NCBI GenBank assembly: GCA_003446545.1
Contig: DMAO01000004.1
Span: 1-5,464, forward strand
Source: Sphaerochaeta sp.
GTDB taxonomy: Bacteria; Spirochaetota; Spirochaetia; Sphaerochaetales; Sphaerochaetaceae
Direction of reading: 5' to 3'
DNA: 5,464 nt
The notes below the pieces were generated by a model. That model did no database searches, was not told where the DNA came from, and saw only the letters and a program-made list of their open reading frames with translations. A program made the translations under genes and the position numbers. Each line of letters opens with the position of its first letter. Position 1 is the stretch's first letter. Shown one piece after another: positions 1 to 5,464 of the stretch.

Positions 1-135
1 TGGGGTATTGATACCTTTCATTTTGGTACCTAGGAATCCTTCTTGATGGAATAGAATAGAATGTAGTCGGGTAGAACACGCCAAAAAGACCTATGAATGC
101 CAGAAAAATCAATTATTCTCGTTGCTGTTCCCTAG

Positions 136-162
136 GTGACATACTGCAATTGGTTATATACT
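136..162 (+). promoter_or_regulatory. Tentative promoter for the LigB-type gene
   Basis: GTGACA at 136-141 resembles a sigma-70 -35 box (5 of 6) and TATACT at 157-162 resembles a -10 box (5 of 6). The spacer is only 15 bp, which is short, so this is a weak call. It lies in the 189-base leader, where I see no convincing gene. The small plus-strand frame starting at 93 has no ribosome binding site and overlaps the real gene. An upstream promoter outside the window is equally possible. Confidence 0.22.
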
Positions 163-175
163 TCAAGAATCCAAA

Positions 176-182
176 AGGAAGG
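176..182 (+). promoter_or_regulatory. Ribosome binding site fixing the start at 190
   Basis: AGGAAGG at 176-182 lies 7 nt before ATG 190. The longer in-frame ATG at 136 has no Shine-Dalgarno match and would add 18 residues unlike the family N-terminus, which normally begins just before the conserved S-H-G-G-G-P motif. This site therefore decides the start codon. Confidence 0.8.
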
Positions 183-189
183 TTTACCT

Positions 190-996
190 ATGATTCAACA
201 AGACATGAATGCTCAGGTCCTCTTTATTTCTCATGGAGGGGGCCCCTTGCCCCTACTAGGCGATGCAAGCCATAGGGCTATGATAGAATTCCTACAGGCC
301 ATTCCTGCCTCTTTGCATCGACCCGAGGCAATTTTGGTTATCAGCGCACACTGGGAGGAATCAGAGGCTACGGTACTAGGATCTCCCAAGCCTGAGATGC
401 TATATGACTACTATGGATTCCCCCCCGAGGCCTATACTTTTTCTTATCCAGCCTCTGGGAATCCTATCCTTGCCCATACAATTATAAGTTTACTCAAAAA
501 GGCAGGTATCCCTGCCCGCTTAGATGCACAGAGGGGCTTTGACCATGGATCCTTCATTCCCTTGTCGCTGATGTATGGCGATGCCGATATTCCGGTGATA
601 CAGCTTTCGCTCATCCGTGGACTGGATGCGGCACAGCATCTTGCTTTGGGCAGAGCCCTTACCGATTTGCTTGATCAAAATATCCTTGTGATCGGATCTG
701 GTTTCTCTTTCCACAATATACACGCATTTTCCTTTGGGGGTAGGACTAGCCAAGACGATAAAAACAATGCCTTCCAGGATTGGCTTATTGAGGTTTGTAC
801 CAGAGAGTATTCCCAACAGGAAAGGGAAAAACAACTCCTACTCTGGGAACAAGCTCCCTTTGCACGATACTGCCATCCTAGGGAAGAACATTTGCTGCCC
901 CTCCTGGTTTGTCTTTCCTTGGCCCAAAGGCCTGCTAAAGTGGTTTTCGATGACTATACCCTTGGGAAGCGCGGCTTAGCTTTCCTGTGGCAATGA
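190..996 (+). CDS. LigB/DODA-type extradiol ring-cleavage dioxygenase-like protein
   Basis: Predicted 268-residue cytosolic protein of the class III extradiol dioxygenase (LigB / YgiD / plant DOPA-dioxygenase) family, whose members use a metal held by histidines to open catechol-type rings. Family landmarks are in order: SHGGGP with His15, ISAHWEE with His54, DHGSFIPL with His119, GSGFSFHN with His175 and His178, and a C-terminal CHPREEHLLPLL block with His229 and His234. Length fits the YgiD group (about 260-270). ATG 190 is preferred over ATG 136 because of a good Shine-Dalgarno site. The gene stands alone on the plus strand and converges on the aldo/keto reductase. No aromatic-degradation genes are adjacent, so the substrate is unknown. 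All expected histidines are present, so it is probably an active metalloenzyme, but the physiological reaction is not established for most bacterial YgiD-like proteins. Confidence 0.9.
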   Translation: MIQQDMNAQVLFISHGGGPLPLLGDASHRAMIEFLQAIPASLHRPEAILVISAHWEESEATVLGSPKPEMLYDYYGFPPEAYTFSYPASGNPILAHTIISLLKKAGIPARLDAQRGFDHGSFIPLSLMYGDADIPVIQLSLIRGLDAAQHLALGRALTDLLDQNILVIGSGFSFHNIHAFSFGGRTSQDDKNNAFQDWLIEVCTREYSQQEREKQLLLWEQAPFARYCHPREEHLLPLLVCLSLAQRPAKVVFDDYTLGKRGLAFLWQ

Positions 997-1020
997 AAGA
1001 ACAATTCTCATGATACACGT

Positions 1021-1058
1021 CAATACAGACCTATGGTTAATGCCATAGGTCTGTATTG
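1021..1058. terminator. Perfect 16-bp inverted repeat between convergent genes, probable bidirectional terminator
   Basis: CAATACAGACCTATGG at 1021-1036 is followed by a 6-base loop (1037-1042) and its exact reverse complement at 1043-1058. It begins 24 nt after the dioxygenase stop and ends 18 nt before the reductase stop, the position expected for a shared terminator of two convergent genes. Neither side has a proper T tract (only TTGTT on the plus side), so it is not a textbook intrinsic terminator. It may work with Rho or mainly as a 3' stabilising hairpin. Confidence 0.7.
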
Positions 1059-1076
1059 TTGGGACTTCCTATTGGG

Positions 1077-2060
1077 TCAATAGGGTCCTCGGATATGTTG
1101 TGCAACCTTCTGCACATAGAAGGTTTCCAGTTTCTTGTGCAATTCGGGAGACAAGGGAGGAAGCTCCGATATCGCCGCATTGGACAGAACTTGTGCAGGG
1201 CGGCTGGCTCCAGGAATAACCACAGAGACTGCCTCATAGTCTAGTATCCAACGCAATGCTAGCTGTGCGAGGGTCATGCCCTCAGGTTTGAGCGCAGCAA
1301 GCTCTTCTGTAAGTTCCACCCCTTTCTCGAACGGAAGGCCAGCGAAGGTTTCCCCTACATTGAATGCAAGACCGTCACGATTGAAATTCCGATGGTCGGT
1401 TTCATCAAAGGTTGTGCTCTTCTTCATCTTTCCCGAAAGCAGTCCACTTGCCAAGGGAACACGCGCGATAAGGGAAACCCCCCTCTGCTGTGCCTGGTCA
1501 AATAGGTCTGTGATGAGCTTCTGTCGGTAAATATTGAAAATAACCTGCAGTGAAGCTAAGCCCTCTTCCTTGAGGCAAACAAGCCCCTCTTCCACAGATT
1601 CGACACTGGCTCCAAAATCTGCAATCTTCCCTTGCTTCTTCAGGTCCCTCAGGACATCGAACACGACTCCGTCAGATAAGACGTCTTTGGGGATGCAATG
1701 GAGTTGGAGAAGATCGATTTGTTCCACCCCTAACCGGGAAAGCGAATTGTTCGTATGTCGGACCATCGCCTCAGGGGTAAAGTTCTGTGGCCAACCCGGA
1801 TCGGAACCACGTCCCAATTTAGTTGCAACATAGATTTTTCCAGGGTGTTGTTTCAGGAATTTTCCGATGAGTTTCTCACTTCTCCCATCCCCGTACACAT
1901 CAGCAGTATCGAAAAAAGTGATTCCCTGCTGGGTTGCTGTCTGGAGAATTTCCATGGCTGTCTTGTCCTCGACCTTTCCCCATGATCCTCCGATCTGCCA
2001 GGTGCCAAGTCCAACCTCGGAAACCATTGTCTTGTCTAAACCAATAGGCCTCTTATGCAT
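1077..2060 (-). CDS. Aldo/keto reductase
   Basis: Predicted 327-residue NAD(P)H-dependent oxidoreductase with the aldo/keto reductase (beta/alpha)8 barrel fold, cytosolic. Visible landmarks are GLGTWQIGG near the N-terminus, FFDTADVYGDGRSE with catalytic Asp51 and Tyr56, ATKLGRG with Lys81, and DLLQLHC with His121, which completes the Asp-Tyr-Lys-His tetrad. The cofactor-binding end is represented by LARVPLASGLLSG-like residues near 199-210 and VVIPGASRPAQV near 280-291. The chain ends in IRGPY, like many short-tailed family members. The frame also allows ATG 2075, but that codon overlaps the Shine-Dalgarno site of ATG 2060, so 2060 is chosen. It has its own promoter and is probably monocistronic. 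Substrate cannot be read from sequence; small aldehydes or sugar-like carbonyls are typical for the family. Confidence 0.93.
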   Translation of the reverse strand: MHKRPIGLDKTMVSEVGLGTWQIGGSWGKVEDKTAMEILQTATQQGITFFDTADVYGDGRSEKLIGKFLKQHPGKIYVATKLGRGSDPGWPQNFTPEAMVRHTNNSLSRLGVEQIDLLQLHCIPKDVLSDGVVFDVLRDLKKQGKIADFGASVESVEEGLVCLKEEGLASLQVIFNIYRQKLITDLFDQAQQRGVSLIARVPLASGLLSGKMKKSTTFDETDHRNFNRDGLAFNVGETFAGLPFEKGVELTEELAALKPEGMTLAQLALRWILDYEAVSVVIPGASRPAQVLSNAAISELPPLSPELHKKLETFYVQKVAQHIRGPY

Positions 2061-2068
2061 AGTCAAAT

Positions 2069-2073
2069 CCTCC
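2069..2073 (-). promoter_or_regulatory. Ribosome binding site fixing the reductase start
   Basis: On the minus strand GGAGG occupies 2073-2069 and lies 8 nt before ATG 2060. The upstream in-frame ATG 2075 runs into this GGAGG and has no site of its own, so translation should begin at 2060. Confidence 0.82.
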
Positions 2074-2092
2074 ATTTCATTGTTGATAGTTA

Positions 2093-2122
2093 ATCTTACG
2101 AAGGTACTCTGCCTTAAGTCAA
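2093..2122 (-). promoter_or_regulatory. Promoter of the aldo/keto reductase gene, possible MerR-type spacer
   Basis: On the minus strand TTGACT (2122-2117, 5 of 6 to the -35 consensus) is followed by an 18-bp spacer and TAAGAT (2098-2093, 4 of 6 to the -10 consensus). Transcription would begin near 2086, leaving about 25 nt before the start codon and including the GGAGG site. The spacer carries an imperfect dyad, AAGG-N7-CCTT. Long spacers with a dyad between the boxes are typical of MerR-family-controlled promoters, but no regulator gene is in the window and this part is inference. Confidence 0.5.
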
Positions 2123-2252
2123 GGCATTGTATGTGAAGTAAGCTAGTATTGAAGGTGAGGCTGGGGCTTGTATACCTTAAGGAAAGCTTACCCTCGGCCC
2201 TTAGAGAGCGCTACGACCAAGAACAACAGCCATGGAACAGGTATGTACCAGA

Positions 2253-3425
2253 TCAAACCTTTCTTTCCTTCGTTATCCTTTGGATGAGGACAAGTAAAAC
2301 AGCTGCTAGGAATAACATGAGACTGCTACTCATCAGAGCATAGCCGAGGGAACGTGCCTCGGCTATTCGTGTAACCAACAAGGGGAAGATCATTCTTCCG
2401 ATGGTTCCGCCTAGGATATAGGATAGGGAGATGAATGCCGTATTCTTAGGGTACCAGGAAGCGGTCACCACGATATACATGGGAATGGTTGCACCGGCAA
2501 AGAATCCACAGAGGGCAACAAGGACTAGGACAACTATGGTGTTGGTGGTGAACGGCAAAGCCAACAAGGAGGCTGCTGCAAGGATCATGCCTGTAATTGA
2601 CAAAGCAAACGGATTCGCACCCTTCTGCATAATCGGTCCCATGAGCAATCGTGAAATGGCGATCCCAATCCAAAAGACCGTCAGAGAGAGGGCTGTCATC
2701 GCAGGGCCTTGCAGCAGTTCAGTCTCTACATAGACAGGAATCCACGTGGCACAAATGATTTGGCTCCCCATGTAGAGCATGATGACCAACGTGTACATGA
2801 CAAATGCTTTGTCCTTCACCATAGGAAGGATTGGACCGACTTGTACATCAGGGGGAACTACATCCGCTTTGCCTTGGTTCCTGGTACCCTTATCCCTATA
2901 GCGTTTCTCCATATATGCAAGGATGACAACAATCGCGACAAGAGTTCCAACAGTACCATACGCTAGGCGCCACAGCGCTCCTTTGAAGGGTAGGATCACA
3001 AAGCCTGTGACAATTGCACCGGCGCTGTAGCAGAAATGTAAAAGGGGGATGTATAAGGTTCTCTTTTCGTAATAATCACTAGCCAAGACAGCGTTGGACC
3101 CGCTATCGATAAGAAAAGCTGAAAACCCTATGACCATGTACAGGACAAACAGGAGAAAGCTACCACTGGTGAGTGAGATTGCAAGAAGGGCAAACGCAAG
3201 CAGGCCATACCCCATTCGGGTAAGTGTAATCTGGCGCAAATGTTTCATGACAAACAAAGAAACAAGTATTGCACCAAAAGATCCTATCTGCATAAAACTA
3301 ACCAACGAACCCGATTGGGAGAGGCTTAACCCAGTGCCTGCCATGATATTGGTGGCTAAAGGACCAAGCATATTGTTTGCTATTGCAAAAAAGAAGAAGC
3401 TGACAAATATGAATACAGGATGCAT
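2253..3425 (-). CDS. Major facilitator superfamily transporter, FucP-like
   Basis: Predicted 390-residue inner-membrane secondary transporter. Hydrophobic stretches fit twelve helices in two halves, separated by a charged cytoplasmic loop around residues 172-205 (EKRYRDKGTRNQGK and onward). Residues 107-111 (DSGSN) and 128-137 (LLHFCYSAGA) resemble the D-x-G-x-N and N/L-L-H-x-x-x-G-x-G-A segments of the fucose/glucose permease branch, which suggests a sugar or related small solute driven by proton or sodium symport. FWIGIAISRLLMG (251-263) matches the second-half helix 7-8 region. The usual motif A between helices 2 and 3 is degenerate (KHLRQITLTRMG). ATG 3425 is preceded by AAAGGG with 8-nt spacing, a modest site. 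It follows the ABC operon on the same strand after a 195-base gap with its own promoter-like signals, so it is likely transcribed separately. Substrate and direction of transport are unknown. Confidence 0.88.
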   Translation of the reverse strand: MHPVFIFVSFFFFAIANNMLGPLATNIMAGTGLSLSQSGSLVSFMQIGSFGAILVSLFVMKHLRQITLTRMGYGLLAFALLAISLTSGSFLLFVLYMVIGFSAFLIDSGSNAVLASDYYEKRTLYIPLLHFCYSAGAIVTGFVILPFKGALWRLAYGTVGTLVAIVVILAYMEKRYRDKGTRNQGKADVVPPDVQVGPILPMVKDKAFVMYTLVIMLYMGSQIICATWIPVYVETELLQGPAMTALSLTVFWIGIAISRLLMGPIMQKGANPFALSITGMILAAASLLALPFTTNTIVVLVLVALCGFFAGATIPMYIVVTASWYPKNTAFISLSYILGGTIGRMIFPLLVTRIAEARSLGYALMSSSLMLFLAAVLLVLIQRITKERKV

Positions 3426-3444
3426 AGGTACTACCCTTTTTTTA

Positions 3445-3473
3445 ATTATAATCCGAATTGAACAAACTGTACC
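3445..3473 (-). promoter_or_regulatory. Promoter-like element upstream of the MFS gene
   Basis: A perfect TATAAT lies at 3450-3445 on the minus strand, 19 nt upstream of the ATG at 3425. With a 17-bp spacer the -35 position would be GGTACA (3473-3468), a poor match, so activation by a bound regulator would be plausible. The implied start point is near 3438, which would leave a very short leader containing the AAAGGG site. Confidence 0.45.
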
Positions 3474-3486
3474 ATTAACAAAATCA

Positions 3487-3502
3487 GATTACAACGGTAA
3501 TC
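3487..3502. promoter_or_regulatory. Palindrome GATTAC-N4-GTAATC, candidate operator
   Basis: A perfect 6-4-6 palindrome is seen directly. On the minus strand it lies about 50-65 bp upstream of the start point implied by the TATAAT box, just upstream of the weak -35 position. That is a usual place for an activator of the MFS gene. I cannot assign it to a regulator family, and no regulator gene is present in the window. Confidence 0.35.
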
Positions 3503-3589
3503 AAGAAGCAGAAATTGCTAACGACCAACTAAAAGTATTAGGGGCTGATGTTAATGACAACCACCAAAGGCGAATATCCCACATCATGT

Positions 3590-3610
3590 TGATCTTGCCC
3601 CATCAGATCA
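3590..3610 (-). repeat. Small inverted repeat after the permease gene
   Basis: TGATCT at 3590-3595 and AGATCA at 3605-3610 form a perfect 6-bp stem with a 9-base loop, 10 bases beyond the permease stop on the minus strand. A second 4-bp hairpin, AGGG-tattt-CCCT (3610-3622), overlaps the stop codon. No T tract follows, so this is at best a weak transcript-end structure for the ABC operon, not a clear terminator. Confidence 0.25.
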
Positions 3611-3620
3611 GGGTATTTCC

Positions 3621-4403
3621 CTATGTTCGCGTAAAGCGTGATTGGAAGAGGAACACCTGCTCACCGATGAAGGCCAAAAGGCTGATGACAATAGTGCCGC
3701 TCAGCACAAGAGCTGAGTTTCTCAGGGCAAGACCGCTTATGATTATCGTACCAAGGCCTCCACCACCAATGACGGCCGCAATGGCAGCAGTTCCCAGATT
3801 GAGTATATAGCTATGTCTGATACCAGTGAGTATCATAGGCCAGGCTTGGGGGAATTCAGCGATCCACAACTGTTGCAAGGCCGTCATCCCCATCCCCCTG
3901 GCAGACTCCTTCACCTCAGGGGCAACCCCGTCGAAGCCCACTACCGTATTGCCTAGGATAGGAAACAGCGAATACAGAAACAGGGCAAGCAAGGCTGGTT
4001 TCCACCCGAAACCCAGTACAGGATAGGCAAGGATAATGACTGCCGAGGGAGGGAACGTCTGGATGAAGGAATTCAGCCTCATGATAAGCACCTGAAAATC
4101 CTGCCCCCCTTTACGGGTGACTCCCACCCCGAGGAGAATTCCCACTAGAGCTGCCAAAGCTGTGGCGAGAACAGTGAGGGCGATATGCTCGCCAGTCATC
4201 TCCAAGATAGTTACTCTTGAGTGGGTGTACTGTCCTTCCGAGGGAAAAAGGAAGGAGAGGACCGCTGTCTGTACCTGTTCAGATACTATGAACAATACGA
4301 GCAGAATCACAAGAAATACAAGGATTACGATTCTCATTGTAAGGCTTGAATCTTTGTTCTCTTGGGGGGATTTAGCCTTGGCTGATTTTCTGGATAGTTT
4401 CAA
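3621..4403 (-). CDS. Glycine betaine/carnitine/choline-type ABC transporter permease (OpuBB / YehW-like)
   Basis: Predicted 260-residue inner-membrane permease of an osmolyte or quaternary-amine importer. A basic N-terminal tail is followed by a first helix at about residues 24-41, then helices near 72-95, 118-155 (two segments), 200-226 and 230-253. The ATPase-contact EAA loop is visible as KESARGMGM continuing to IAEFP (about 165-185), with the conserved glycine at 172. IQTFPPSAV and LFLYSLFPILGNT are typical of the OpuB/YehW group. The open frame allows ATG 4442, 71 bases inside the ATPase gene. TTG 4403 is preferred because GGGGAGG lies 6 nt upstream; ATG 4337 (238 residues) has no such site but would also give a complete permease. 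The gene overlaps the ATPase gene by 32 bases, which implies coupled translation. No binding protein follows it. Confidence 0.9.
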   Translation of the reverse strand: MKLSRKSAKAKSPQENKDSSLTMRIVILVFLVILLVLFIVSEQVQTAVLSFLFPSEGQYTHSRVTILEMTGEHIALTVLATALAALVGILLGVGVTRKGGQDFQVLIMRLNSFIQTFPPSAVIILAYPVLGFGWKPALLALFLYSLFPILGNTVVGFDGVAPEVKESARGMGMTALQQLWIAEFPQAWPMILTGIRHSYILNLGTAAIAAVIGGGGLGTIIISGLALRNSALVLSGTIVISLLAFIGEQVFLFQSRFTRT

Positions 4404-5464
4404 ATCGTACCTCCCCACACAACCTGCCCTCTTCACAAACAACAGCGGCTGAAGGAAGCCCTAGGTTGAGAATCTTCGACACGCACTCTTTCAAGGATGC
4501 GTACTGCTGCACAGTATGCGATCCGTTGACGATAGCGCGTCTGATGATCTTCTCTCCAACCCTGGCATAGCCGGCAATGGGCTCTCCTTGTTCATTTACC
4601 TGCCAATAGGTGCAGTTTGAGCAAGAATCAAGATAGGTTTCAGCGTTTTCTCCATGGCCTGACACAGCCTTTTCCATACACTTGTCTGCAGTAAAGAGAG
4701 TCAGACGCTGCAGTGACCGATCAGGGCCAAGAAAACGCTCTACAAACTCATCTGCGGGTTCTGCAAGAATCCGCTGCGGAACGTCTGCCTGTACAATCTT
4801 ACCATCCTTCATGATAACCAGATAGTCTGCAAGCCGTATGGCCTCATCCATGTCATGGGTGACAAAGACAACGGTCTTATGTAACTTTCGCTGGATTCGG
4901 ATAAACTCATCCTGCAACTGCTCCCGGTTAAGCGGGTCTACCGCCCCAAAGGGCTCATCCATAAGAAGCATCGGGGGGTCTGCGCCCAAGGCGCGGGCAA
5001 AACCGACTCTCTGGGCCTCTCCACCTGAAAGTTCATGGGGATATTTCTTGCTGTATATCTTTGGATCGAGGCGTACGAGCCTCAGTAGCTTCTCAACTCG
5101 CTCAGGTCTCGAGGCTTTTGGCCAACCCAAAAGACGTGGGACAAGGTCGACATTCTCCTCCACACTCAAATGCGGCATCAGGCCGACAGACTGGATGGCG
5201 TAGCCCATGCTTCGGCGCAGGTCGGTCTCGCTCAGATCCTGGATTCCCTCATCCTCATATGTGATACTGCCCTTGTCAATTTTTACCAAGGCATTGAGAC
5301 AACGCAATGTGGTTGACTTGCCACACCCGCTGGGACCGATGAGCACCGTTACCCTATTGGCAGGTATTTGGAGCGACACATCAGATAAGGCGGCAATCTC
5401 TCCATAGTTCACTGCAATGTGTTCTGCCTGCAAGAAAATGTGTGTATCTGTGAGGATGGGGTGC
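4372..5464 (-). CDS. Glycine betaine/carnitine/choline-type ABC transporter ATPase (OpuCA / YehX-like), 5' end at window edge
   Basis: Cytoplasmic ATP-hydrolysing subunit powering the adjacent permease. Counting from TTG 5433: Walker A GPSGCGKST at 33-41, Q-loop Gln81, signature LSGGEAQR at 135-142, Walker B MLLMDE at 155-160, D-loop GAVD, and switch His193 in VTHD. The order and the GPSGCGKSTTLRCLN and MDEPFGAVDPLNR wording are those of the OpuCA/ProV/YehX group. Residues about 245-353 form a regulatory tail in the place of the tandem CBS domains of OpuCA, but shortened and divergent, with a CSNC pair at 271-274. TTG 5433 has no Shine-Dalgarno site and the frame stays open to the window edge (HPILTDTHIF precedes it), so the true start is probably upstream and the CDS is partial. 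It overlaps the permease start. A binding protein gene is expected upstream. Confidence 0.93.
   Translation of the reverse strand, partial: HPILTDTHIFLQAEHIAVNYGEIAALSDVSLQIPANRVTVLIGPSGCGKSTTLRCLNALVKIDKGSITYEDEGIQDLSETDLRRSMGYAIQSVGLMPHLSVEENVDLVPRLLGWPKASRPERVEKLLRLVRLDPKIYSKKYPHELSGGEAQRVGFARALGADPPMLLMDEPFGAVDPLNREQLQDEFIRIQRKLHKTVVFVTHDMDEAIRLADYLVIMKDGKIVQADVPQRILAEPADEFVERFLGPDRSLQRLTLFTADKCMEKAVSGHGENAETYLDSCSNCTYWQVNEQGEPIAGYARVGEKIIRRAIVNGSHTVQQYASLKECVSKILNLGLPSAAVVCEEGRLCGEVRFETIQKISQG
4410..4416 (-). promoter_or_regulatory. Ribosome binding site for the permease, inside the ATPase gene
   Basis: GGGGAGG at 4416-4410 on the minus strand lies 6 nt before TTG 4403. It is read within the ATPase codons for Gly-Glu-Val, about 12 codons before that gene's stop. 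It supports a TTG start and translational coupling; the later ATG 4337 has no comparable site. Confidence 0.6.

Noticed and set aside
4..15. GGTAT-tg-ATACC dyad followed by T-rich sequence at the left edge, as a terminator of an upstream gene
   Set aside because: The usable stem is about 4 bp and the T run is interrupted. The upstream gene is outside the window.
51..62. AATAG-AATAGAA short tandem repeat
   Set aside because: Two copies of a five-base unit are expected by chance.
93..275. Small plus-strand frame of 60 codons in the leader
   Set aside because: It has no Shine-Dalgarno site, overlaps the dioxygenase start in another frame and has an unremarkable composition.
420..426. Run of seven C inside the dioxygenase gene as a phase-variation or frameshift site
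   Set aside because: The frame is intact on both sides with conserved motifs, and a 7-base run is too short to argue for programmed slippage.
2123..2252. Terminator for the MFS gene in the gap before the reductase
   Set aside because: Only 4-5 bp stems with long loops and no T tract could be found.
2149..2343. Plus-strand 64-codon frame starting at TTG with a protein-like middle section
   Set aside because: No ribosome binding site at the right spacing, and its second half is antisense to the end of the MFS gene. A gene remnant in 2149-2252 cannot be excluded but is not supported.
3094..3810. Long plus-strand frame of 238 codons
   Set aside because: Most of it is antisense to the MFS start and permease end, which have clear family features. 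Only the short gap portion is raised as a finding.

Overview
The window is ordinary bacterial chromosome of mid GC content, densely coded, with short intergenic gaps, Shine-Dalgarno sites and some TTG starts. No ribosomal or other marker gene is present, so the organism cannot be named. The mix of a betaine-type ABC transporter, an aldo/keto reductase and a FucP-like MFS protein would suit a free-living or host-associated anaerobe; a Spirochaetes (Sphaerochaeta-like) or Firmicutes source is a low-confidence guess.

Layout. Positions 1-189 are a leader with no convincing gene. A LigB/DODA-type extradiol dioxygenase-like protein (190-996) is the only plus-strand gene. It converges on an aldo/keto reductase (1077-2060, minus), and a perfect 16-bp inverted repeat at 1021-1058 sits between the two stops. 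The reductase has its own promoter in the gap 2061-2252. Next on the minus strand is a 12-helix major facilitator with features of the fucose-permease branch (2253-3425). Its AT-rich upstream gap (3426-3620) holds a consensus -10 box and a GATTAC-N4-GTAATC palindrome. The right end carries two overlapping minus-strand genes of a glycine betaine/carnitine/choline-type (OpuC / YehXW / OsmU) ABC importer. These are a permease (3621-4403) and its ATPase with a degenerate regulatory C-terminus (4372 to the window edge; the 5' end is probably outside).

How they fit together. The ATPase and permease form one translationally coupled unit. It is the 3' end of an osmolyte or quaternary-amine uptake operon whose substrate-binding protein, and possibly a second permease, must lie beyond position 5464 or elsewhere. 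The MFS gene, the reductase and the dioxygenase each look like separate transcription units, and the sequence does not show a shared pathway. Several start sites were moved from the longest open frame on Shine-Dalgarno evidence: the dioxygenase to 190, the reductase to 2060 and the permease to TTG 4403. I see no RNA gene, CRISPR array, insertion sequence or integration site, and no strong candidate for an undescribed system.
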